Assembly (NCBI RefSeq): GCF_900167115.1
Contig: NZ_FUXZ01000015.1
Location: 1-64,000 of the forward strand
Direction: 5' to 3'
DNA length: 64,000 bases
Source: Eubacterium uniforme
GTDB taxonomy: Bacteria; Bacillota; Clostridia; Lachnospirales; Lachnospiraceae
The position numbers were made by a program, and so were the translations under genes. The notes under the pieces were generated by a model, which saw only the letters and a list, made by a program, of their open reading frames with translations, ran no database searches and was not told where the DNA came from. This document shows positions 57,572-64,000 of this stretch, in pieces (position 1 is the stretch's first letter; each line of letters starts with the position of its first letter).

Positions 57572-58861
57572 ATGAAAAGAATATCAATATCGTTAATTAT
57601 TCTTGCAACAGTAGGATGTTTTATTTTATCGGGATGCGAAAAAGAAAAGGCTAAAAAGAATAAGGTTACTGATGAGATATTTGCTGGAGCGGATTATGAT
57701 TTTTTTAAACCATTTGCTGATCCGGATAAAAGTTATTGTCTTTTGAATGAAGGTGTAAAACTTCCAGTTATGGATCAGACTATAGGAAGCTGCTGGGCTT
57801 ATGCGGCTATGACTTCCATGGAGAGTGGTATAAAGATTAAAACAGGTAAAGAGTGGTTGGCAGATCCGCAGGATATAGTAAATAATGTATATTTTAAGGA
57901 CACTGGCCATAAGGATAAAGAAGGACTTTATATAAGTTCAGGAGAACCGGGGGATTATGGTGGTGGAAGTCATAATATACTCGCAGGAATGGGAACTAAT
58001 CCTGTTAATGGTTGTATGCTTTCAGATATGAATATATTTAATGAAGGTAGTATAGATACTGTTAAAAAAATGATACGAAAACATGGGGCAGTATCGTGTA
58101 GTATAAATTCAAAATTGTTATATAGTCAGTCCAAAGTTCATGGGTATAAAACTCATAATTATGTGGGTAAAGGGGTTAATCATGTTGTGGCTATAGTTGG
58201 ATGGGATGATGATTTCCCAGCAAATATTTTCATGCCTAATGCAAAACAAAAGGGAGCCTGGCTTGTACAAAATTCTCATTCGGAATCTTTTGGAAATAAG
58301 GGTTATTTTTGGATGTCATATGATATTGCTGTTACGGGGGTGATTTATGTTCCAACGGATGAATTTAAAAAGGGACAAAATTATGGAACCTATGCATGGG
58401 AGTCGGTAAATCCAGAGGGAGATGAAGTAACTTATGCATCGGTGTATGAGATTAATGGAAAACTTGGTGCAGTAGGAATTTTAACAGGAGAGGATGAAGA
58501 AGATTTATCATATACTGTTGAAATATTAGATGGAAAGTTTGGAAAAGAATTATTAAGCTTTTCTGGAAAAGAAGAAATGTATGGTTATCACTTGGCTAAA
58601 CTTCCCAAGGAGTTAGAAGTTGATACTTGTACTATTGTGGTTCATAAAAGCAAGAATATTCCTGTTGAAGGTGAAAGTAAGGAACTTGATATGGGTAATT
58701 TAGGACCAGAAAAAATTTATAATTATACTAAGACAGAACCAGGAAGATGTTATATAATGATAGATGGGAAGTGGGTGGATACCGCTTCTGAAGAAGTTAA
58801 AGAAAAACTTGGTATTGATTACATACCGGGAGATATATGTATGCCGGTATTGTACAACTAG
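57572..58861 (+). CDS. Papain-family (C1A) cysteine peptidase lipoprotein
   Basis: The 429-residue protein has a lipoprotein signal with LSGC lipobox at Cys22. The C1A catalytic set is complete: Gln69 in MDQTIGSCWAYAA, Cys74, His204 in NHVVAIVGWDDD and Asn234 in LVQNSHSESFG. It would be anchored on the cell surface and degrade proteins or modify wall proteins. ATG 57572 has TAGGAGG upstream; an in-frame ATG at 57539 does not. The C-terminal 170 residues form an extra beta domain. Confidence 0.93.
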   Translation: MKRISISLIILATVGCFILSGCEKEKAKKNKVTDEIFAGADYDFFKPFADPDKSYCLLNEGVKLPVMDQTIGSCWAYAAMTSMESGIKIKTGKEWLADPQDIVNNVYFKDTGHKDKEGLYISSGEPGDYGGGSHNILAGMGTNPVNGCMLSDMNIFNEGSIDTVKKMIRKHGAVSCSINSKLLYSQSKVHGYKTHNYVGKGVNHVVAIVGWDDDFPANIFMPNAKQKGAWLVQNSHSESFGNKGYFWMSYDIAVTGVIYVPTDEFKKGQNYGTYAWESVNPEGDEVTYASVYEINGKLGAVGILTGEDEEDLSYTVEILDGKFGKELLSFSGKEEMYGYHLAKLPKELEVDTCTIVVHKSKNIPVEGESKELDMGNLGPEKIYNYTKTEPGRCYIMIDGKWVDTASEEVKEKLGIDYIPGDICMPVLYN

Positions 58862-58877
58862 AATGAAAGGAATTAAC

Positions 58878-59696
58878 ATGAAGAAAACATTATATGTAAC
58901 AGATCTTGATGGAACTTTATTAAATCAGAAAGACAGAGTAAGTGATTTTAGTATTAAGACAATTAATGATTTAGTTGATAAGGGGATGTTATTTACTTAT
59001 GCAACTGCAAGATCCTTAGTTTCAGCATCTAAAGTTACTGAGGGGCTTTCTACAAACATACCAGTTATTGCATATAATGGCGGTTTTATATTACGACCAT
59101 CAACAGGAGAGATTCTTTCAAAAGAAGATTTCAATAATGAAGAGAGAAAATATGTTAGAGAAGTTTTAGTTAAGTATAATATAAAACCATTGGTTTATTC
59201 CTATGTTAATGGAATTGAGAAAGTATCATGGATTCCTGAGTTTGAAAATGATGGAATTAAAAGATACATAAATAACAGACAGGGCGATAAAAGAATGCGT
59301 TCTGTAAGTGATGAAGATAGTCTTTATGAGGGTGAAGTTTTTTACTATACATGCATTGGTGAAGAGGAAGAATTAAAACCTTTATATGACATCTTTTCAA
59401 AGGATAAAAGATTTAGATGCACCTTGCAGCAGGAATTATATAGACCAGAATATTGGTTTGAAATAATGCCAGCAAATGCTTCAAAAGCAAATGCAATTAA
59501 AAAACTAAAAGAAATGTGGAATTGTGAAAGAGTAATTTCATTTGGTGATTCCATGAATGACATTCCAATGTTTGAAATTTCGGATGAATCCTATGCTGTT
59601 GAAAATGCACTTGATGAACTAAAGAAATATGCAACAGGCATTATTGAAAGCAATGAAGATGATGGAGTTGCTAAGTGGTTAATTGAAAATATTTAA
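58878..59696 (+). CDS. Cof-type HAD phosphatase
   Basis: The 272-residue enzyme is a class IIB HAD hydrolase: DLDGTLLN with nucleophile Asp9 and Asp11, VIAYNGGFI with the Asn-Gly motif, then ASKANAIKKL with the Lys motif and FGDSMNDIPMF with the final acids. It dephosphorylates sugar phosphates or nucleotides. GAAAGGA lies before ATG 58878, 14 bases after the peptidase stop; joint transcription is possible. Confidence 0.94.
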   Translation: MKKTLYVTDLDGTLLNQKDRVSDFSIKTINDLVDKGMLFTYATARSLVSASKVTEGLSTNIPVIAYNGGFILRPSTGEILSKEDFNNEERKYVREVLVKYNIKPLVYSYVNGIEKVSWIPEFENDGIKRYINNRQGDKRMRSVSDEDSLYEGEVFYYTCIGEEEELKPLYDIFSKDKRFRCTLQQELYRPEYWFEIMPANASKANAIKKLKEMWNCERVISFGDSMNDIPMFEISDESYAVENALDELKKYATGIIESNEDDGVAKWLIENI

Positions 59697-59752
59697 ATTT
59701 AGAAGAAATATTATTTGATTATTTTGTCGTAAAAAAATTCTTTTATTAACGC

Positions 59753-59781
59753 TTGATAACTTTATTCTTTTATGCTATACT
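59753..59781 (+). promoter_or_regulatory. Sigma-A-type promoter
   Basis: TTGATA (59753-59758) and TATACT (59776-59781) are 17 bp apart, 58 bases before the start of the secreted protein gene at 59839. Confidence 0.85.
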
Positions 59782-59838
59782 TCCGGAGGCTCTTGACAGT
59801 ATATATTAGAAAAAGAGGCAAAATAGGAGGAAGACGAT

Positions 59839-60269
59839 ATGCGAAAGAGTTTAAGTAAGATGATGGCAATGTTGATGGTAGGATTATCAGTTTTTTCTAT
59901 GACTGTAGATGCAGCAGGAAAACCAAAACCAAAGACAAAGGGAAATGGCACAGTGTATGTTCCTAGAAATTGCTCATTTAGATTAGGAGAGGGTTATGCT
60001 GGAAGATCGGGGAATGAAAATATTGTTATTGTAAAAGCTGATAGTGTGTATCCAGCACAGGAAGGTGTGGAGGATACATATAAAAAATGTCAAACAGTTT
60101 TGCGAAGTGATGGATTATATATTTCGGATTATTATGTGTTGGAAGAAGGAAAGAAAAAAATGTGGTTGTGAAAAATGGATATTTGAAGAAAAGAATTTTT
60201 TCCGTTTGGTTTGCTGGCAATAATCCGGATTTAGATGCACGTATTGCATATTATTATAATGGAAAATAA
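59839..60269 (+). pseudogene. Secreted small protein frameshifted in an A-run
   Basis: The first frame has a signal peptide (MMAMLMVGLSVFSMTVDAAG) and about 85 further residues, then ends at 60171 just after the seven-A run at 60154-60160. With one more A the frame continues (NVVVKNGYLKKRIFSVWFAG) to a natural-looking end at 60269, giving about 143 residues. TAGGAGGAAG precedes the ATG. The break may be mutation, sequencing error or a slippage site. Family unknown. Confidence 0.75.
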
Positions 60270-60275
60270 ATTTAT

Positions 60276-60307
60276 AAATCCGATGTGTAGAACATCGGAT
60301 TTTTTAT
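60276..60307 (+). terminator. Rho-independent terminator
   Basis: AAATCCGATGT pairs with ACATCGGATTT around a short loop with T-run. It lies directly after the restored end of the frameshifted gene, which supports 60269 as the original stop. Confidence 0.9.
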
Positions 60308-60322
60308 GAGAGGAATAATCGA

Positions 60323-61156
60323 ATGATAAAGTCAATAAAAATACAATTATTACATATACTAAAAAGTAAAAGTGCTGTATTAGTATTTTTTGTTTTAATG
60401 TATGCTACAGGAAGTAATTTTATAAATAATATGAATAGAAATCATGAGATGTTGTATGTTTCGGAAATGTTTGATATTACAAAAATGTTAACATTATCAG
60501 ACTGGACAAAAGTAGGATATTATATAATGCAGTATTATCCATTACTAATAGTAATTCCAACTGCTAGTATATATATATCAGATAAGAAAAGTGGTATGGA
60601 TGTTTATATAATATCAAAAGTTGGAAGAAAGAATTACATATTTGGGAAAATGATTTCTGTATTTTTAGCTACACTTATTATATTTACGGTTCCATTTATA
60701 ACAGAATTAATAATAAGTTGTGTATGTTTTGACACATCTTCTGTAGGGGATCCATCAAGATTTCAATATTTTGATACAATTGTGGATGATGGAAAAATTG
60801 TGTTGGGATGGTTATATGTAAAGAACAGGTTTGTATATGCAGCAGTATGGATAATAATGTTTGGAATTGTTTCGGCAATTTTAGCTACGTTTAACTTTGC
60901 AATTACTTTACTTCCGGTATTTAGATATAGGATAACAACTTTTTTTCCAATATACATACTATTGCATATAATTAATATGATTGGAAAGAATATAAATATA
61001 AAATATACAACATATTATCATTTTATACTAAGAATGTTTGAAACTACTAAAATAAAGAATTATCATGCGTATGCATATTTTTTATTTACACTTTTGATAA
61101 TATCAGTAATTATAGTATGGTATATAATTAAAAATAGAGACATTGTTAACGATTAA
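60323..61156 (+). CDS. ABC transporter membrane protein
   Basis: The 277-residue protein has six hydrophobic segments (about 15-32, 60-80, 95-125, 165-200, 208-225 and 245-268), the layout of ABC-2 permeases. It is first in a cluster with an ATPase (61166), a membrane-anchored protein (61803) and a second permease (62492). Such sets export or protect against peptides. GAGGAATAAT precedes the ATG. Confidence 0.8.
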   Translation: MIKSIKIQLLHILKSKSAVLVFFVLMYATGSNFINNMNRNHEMLYVSEMFDITKMLTLSDWTKVGYYIMQYYPLLIVIPTASIYISDKKSGMDVYIISKVGRKNYIFGKMISVFLATLIIFTVPFITELIISCVCFDTSSVGDPSRFQYFDTIVDDGKIVLGWLYVKNRFVYAAVWIIMFGIVSAILATFNFAITLLPVFRYRITTFFPIYILLHIINMIGKNINIKYTTYYHFILRMFETTKIKNYHAYAYFLFTLLIISVIIVWYIIKNRDIVND

Positions 61157-61165
61157 GAGGTAAAT

Positions 61166-61801
61166 ATGAGACTAATTGCGAAAAATATTTCAAAAAAAAT
61201 TGGAAATAAAGATATATTAAAAAGTATAAATTTAGAATTAGAAAGTGGAAATGTCTATGGTTTTGTTGGTCGTAATGGTTCCGGTAAAACAATGCTTTTT
61301 AGAGCACTTTCTGGATTGATGTCTACTTCATCTGGAGAAGTAATATATGATGGGAAAGTTTTGAAAAAGGATATGAATGTTTTACCAAATTTAGGAATTA
61401 TAATTGAAAATGCAGGTTTATATCCTGAACTTTCTGGTTTTGAAAATTTAAAGCTATTAATGGGATTAAATAAAAAAATAGATGAAGAAAGAATAAAAGA
61501 AGTAATAGCAATGGTAGGACTTGACCCTAATGATAGAAGAAAATATAGAAAATATTCATTAGGTATGAAGCAAAGAATAATAATTGCTCAAGCTCTTATG
61601 GAAAGTCCAGACGTATTAATGTTAGATGAACCTACTAATGCTTTGGATGAAGATGGTGTTGAGTTGATAAGAAAATTAATTAGAAAAGAGAAAGAACGTG
61701 GAGCATTGATAATAATTGCAAGTCATAATAAAGAGGATATAGAATTACTTGCGGATAAGGTATTTATGCTAAAGGATGGAAAGGTAATAGAAAGAAAATA
61801 A
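61166..61801 (+). CDS. ABC transporter ATPase
   Basis: The 211-residue ATPase has Walker A GRNGSGKT at about 35-42, signature KYSLGMKQR near 130, Walker B VLMLDEPTNALDEDG near 151 and IASHNKED. It is shorter than usual and lacks the C-terminal extension, as in lantibiotic-immunity-type ATPases. AGAGGTAAAT precedes the ATG, 9 bases after the permease stop. The next gene starts one base after its stop. Confidence 0.95.
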   Translation: MRLIAKNISKKIGNKDILKSINLELESGNVYGFVGRNGSGKTMLFRALSGLMSTSSGEVIYDGKVLKKDMNVLPNLGIIIENAGLYPELSGFENLKLLMGLNKKIDEERIKEVIAMVGLDPNDRRKYRKYSLGMKQRIIIAQALMESPDVLMLDEPTNALDEDGVELIRKLIRKEKERGALIIIASHNKEDIELLADKVFMLKDGKVIERK

Positions 61802-61802
61802 T

Positions 61803-62459
61803 ATGAAGATTAAATATACTTTTATTTTATATTTATTGTGTGTATCTATTTTAGTAATATTGGGAATGAAAAATAAGAAAGATTATAGGGATTTTAATGA
61901 TGATAATAAATCTTTAAATAAATTCATAGTTGGTATTATGCCAGATGAACTGATTGACATAGCTATTAAGGTATTAAAGAAAGGTGAAAAAACTTGTAAT
62001 AATATTGTTGTAGTAGAATGTCTTGAAAAAACGAAGTTTAGTTATGGTTGTACAACTCAAAAAATACGGATAAATAGGGTGATTAAGGGTGATTTAGTAG
62101 AAAAAGAAGAGATAATAGATATAGTTTTTGCTGATGAAATTTATATGAATAGTAGTGAGGATACACCAGAGATTAATATGGGATTTGTTAATGAAATGAA
62201 AGTTGGAAAGAATTATTTGATTTTTTTAGATGAAAGAATTAAGAATTCTAATATGTATAGTTTAAAACAGAGCTTAATTAAACCTATTTTTGCATATGAA
62301 AATATAGAGAATAAGCCTTGTATATCTACTATGAAAGTAGAATCGGCGACGTTATATGGCAATATGTCATCAAATGAATTTTTCGTGGAGTCTGAAAGAG
62401 GATTGGAAAAGATAGAAATATATAAAAAATCATTATTAGAGAAGTATCCATATAATTAA
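61803..62459 (+). CDS. Membrane-anchored protein of the ABC cluster
   Basis: The 218-residue protein has one N-terminal membrane segment (about 5-21) and an external domain (NIVVVECLEKTKFSYGCTTQ, then KIRINRVIKGD). That domain has strands like those of small beta-barrel proteins that precede 'VFADE' motifs, but no family is certain. Spacing of one base to the ATPase gene implies co-translation. It may be an accessory or substrate-binding subunit. Confidence 0.6.
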   Translation: MKIKYTFILYLLCVSILVILGMKNKKDYRDFNDDNKSLNKFIVGIMPDELIDIAIKVLKKGEKTCNNIVVVECLEKTKFSYGCTTQKIRINRVIKGDLVEKEEIIDIVFADEIYMNSSEDTPEINMGFVNEMKVGKNYLIFLDERIKNSNMYSLKQSLIKPIFAYENIENKPCISTMKVESATLYGNMSSNEFFVESERGLEKIEIYKKSLLEKYPYN

Positions 62460-62491
62460 AATACTTAATATATGGATTTGTGGAGAATGAT

Positions 62492-63295
62492 ATGAAATTT
62501 GTAAAGACAATTATAATTGGAATAATTGTGGGAGCAATGGTATTAATTAGTGGAATTAATGTTACAAAAATGAGTATATACCAATATATTTTGTATTTGT
62601 CATTTACAGGCATTGGTTTGTATAAAGAATATATAGGGGAATTCTTTTATAGGTACATGCCTTTGTTGGTGTTTAATATTATATATGGGATATATATATA
62701 TAGACATTTTTGTTGCGCTAGTGTTTATTTTTTCTCGAGAAAAAATAACAGAGTGCATTGGTTTGTAAAAGAAATAATAGATTTGTATATTCATGCTTTA
62801 TTATATATATTTATGATATGTTTAGTAGGAATGATGGTAATATTTATTGATGATAAATGTTTTATGAATTTTAATGAAATGTTATTATCTTTAAACTATA
62901 TATTGATTTATTCATTATATTTGTTAATTACAACGTTAGCAATTAATATTGTGGCGATTGTTTTTAATAGTACCGTAGGTTTTATAAGTGTTCAAAGTGT
63001 TATTTTTTTTCTGATTGCGTATATGATGAATATGGGAGGAAAATTAGAAATAATTCCTATAAAAAAGAAATATTTATACTTCTTGAAATTAAATCCAGTT
63101 TCAAATTTATTATTTCAAATACATAGAATTAGAGTAGATGAGAAATACAAGTTTTTGCTTCAAGACGGTATTAATATTGAAATGAGATACTCAATTTTAT
63201 ATTATTTATTAGTATTAGTTGTATTAGTAATTATAGGATGTGTTATTGTTCATAAAAAGGAATTTATAATAAATGACCGAGAGGACTTAGGTTAA
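62492..63295 (+). CDS. Second ABC transporter membrane protein
   Basis: The 267-residue protein has six hydrophobic segments and a short basic C-terminus, like the permease at 60323 though not closely similar. ATG 62492 has GTGGAGAATGAT upstream; a GTG at 62480 is part of that site. It probably pairs with the first permease and the ATPase at 61166. A terminator-like palindrome follows. Confidence 0.75.
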   Translation: MKFVKTIIIGIIVGAMVLISGINVTKMSIYQYILYLSFTGIGLYKEYIGEFFYRYMPLLVFNIIYGIYIYRHFCCASVYFFSRKNNRVHWFVKEIIDLYIHALLYIFMICLVGMMVIFIDDKCFMNFNEMLLSLNYILIYSLYLLITTLAINIVAIVFNSTVGFISVQSVIFFLIAYMMNMGGKLEIIPIKKKYLYFLKLNPVSNLLFQIHRIRVDEKYKFLLQDGINIEMRYSILYYLLVLVVLVIIGCVIVHKKEFIINDREDLG

Positions 63296-63304
63296 TGTCA
63301 ATAT

Positions 63305-63334
63305 ATGGTAGGCGCAAATTTTGCGCCTACCATT
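63305..63334 (+). terminator. Strong palindrome, probable terminator
   Basis: ATGGTAGGCGCAAA and TTTGCGCCTACCAT pair perfectly about one base, 10 bases after the permease stop. The T-run after it is short. Confidence 0.75.
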
Positions 63335-63410
63335 TGTGGTTTGGCTATTATTAAAAGTGCATAAAAATGAATTAGTTTCGGTTTGCGTATTCTTTTTGCA
63401 GATTAACCTA

Positions 63411-63419
63411 TGTTATAAT
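63411..63419 (+). promoter_or_regulatory. Extended -10 promoter element
   Basis: TGTTATAAT fits TG-n-TATAAT, 57 bases before the start of the sensor gene. No strong -35 box is seen 17 bp upstream, as expected for extended -10 promoters. Confidence 0.6.
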
Positions 63420-63476
63420 ATTTTCAGGAACTTTTGTAATTATTATAGAGAGGGATAATTGCAAGGGGGGATTTTA

Positions 63477-64000
63477 TTGTTTAGTTTGTATTATAAGGCA
63501 GTTTTTGTTATTTCACTTATGCTTCTTGGAATTTATGTTTCAGCATGGCATAAGCACTTTGATACTAAACTTACAGTTATTTTTACATTGATTCCTATAT
63601 CATGTCTTGGCTATGTATTTCTAGATGAAGCAGAGAACTTGAGAGAAGTAATCATGTCATATAAGATGATATATATTGCTGGATGTTTCTTACAGTATTT
63701 GCTGCTGATATATATATTGGAATTATGTACGATAAAGGTTACAAAGTGCATTAAACTTATTGCTTTTGTATTATGGATGGGTGTTTATCTATCAGTATTA
63801 TCAATTGGATATTTTCCGTTGTATTATAAGGAAATTTCATTTGAAATAGTTGATGGTAAAGGTCGTATTTTAAAAGAATATGGATTTATGCATACAGTTT
63901 TCTATGTTATGCTATTTTCATTTTTAGGAATTGGGGTATATGCAATTCTTTATAGTTATCATAAGAAAAAGCAGATATCAAAATTTACGTTGATTCTTAT
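63477..64000 (+). CDS. N-terminal part of a seven-TM sensor protein, cut by the window edge
   Basis: A frame from TTG 63477, preceded by AAGGGGGG, is open to the window end (174 codons). It has five or six hydrophobic segments and the pattern of the histidine-kinase N-terminal 7TM region (LMLLGIYVSAWHKHFDTKL at the start), which in these bacteria is often followed by GGDEF or kinase domains. The output domain lies outside the window. Confidence 0.72.
   Translation, partial: MFSLYYKAVFVISLMLLGIYVSAWHKHFDTKLTVIFTLIPISCLGYVFLDEAENLREVIMSYKMIYIAGCFLQYLLLIYILELCTIKVTKCIKLIAFVLWMGVYLSVLSIGYFPLYYKEISFEIVDGKGRILKEYGFMHTVFYVMLFSFLGIGVYAILYSYHKKKQISKFTLIL

Noticed and set aside
62600-62794. Minus-strand small open frames under the ABC permease genes
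   Set aside because: They are AT-rich mirror frames of hydrophobic + strand genes with no ribosome sites.

Overview
The window is AT-rich DNA from a low-GC, Gram-positive anaerobe, most likely a Lachnospiraceae member of the Butyrivibrio/Pseudobutyrivibrio type. That placement is inference. It rests on strong purine-rich ribosome binding sites, Lys-rich secreted proteins ending in fibronectin-III/Ig-like modules, a clostripain, oxygen-sensitive Fe-S enzymes, a LytTR/DUF3021 pair and membrane-anchored GGDEF-type sensors. No rRNA, tRNA, CRISPR array, transposase or replication origin was seen.

Region 1 (about 1-32 kb) is an accessory island with every clear gene on the + strand. It is a mosaic of small, mostly single-gene units: immunity-like proteins (SUKH/SMI1-KNR4, CPCC, CbrC, DUF4272, a beta-propeller), GNATs, methyltransferases, a YhcG-type PDDEXK nuclease, VOC, flavin and phosphoesterase proteins, and three toxin-antitoxin modules: XRE + RhuM-Fic at 5165-6347, YefM-RelE at 20652-21250 and AbiEi-AbiEii at 24665-26109. 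An orphan AbiEi-like antitoxin lies at 31341. Between them are gene fragments, frameshifted genes, direct and inverted repeats, look-alike terminators and a repeated imperfect palindrome. The island looks like an active gene-acquisition and decay zone. Inside it, 16427-20552 is a coherent MerR-controlled redox operon: MerR promoter with 19-bp spacer, two flavodoxins, an ABM monooxygenase, a carboxymuconolactone decarboxylase-cupin fusion and an iron alcohol dehydrogenase.

Region 2 (32-46 kb) holds cell-surface and housekeeping-like genes: an 809-residue LRR/SLH/Fn3 surface protein, an S1-domain protein, a 4Fe-4S aldo/keto reductase, a zinc-ribbon membrane protein, a large secreted clostripain, a diguanylate cyclase, a second CMD-cupin protein and an ABC exporter pair. 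Region 3 (46.2-50.7 kb) is the only minus-strand operon: an L-serine-dehydratase-like Fe-S enzyme with a polar amino acid ABC importer, one of whose permeases has an in-frame stop.

Region 4 (50.9-64 kb) has a LytTR operon with direct-repeat operators in its leader, an ECF sigma/anti-sigma pair, a large CBM-like/calcium-repeat/lysozyme-like protein, a papain-family lipoprotein, a HAD phosphatase, a frameshifted secreted protein, a four-gene ABC transporter cluster and the start of a seven-TM sensor. A 68-bp element upstream of the sigma factor recurs almost unchanged upstream of the clostripain about 14 kb away, suggesting shared control of the secreted protease and the sigma factor.
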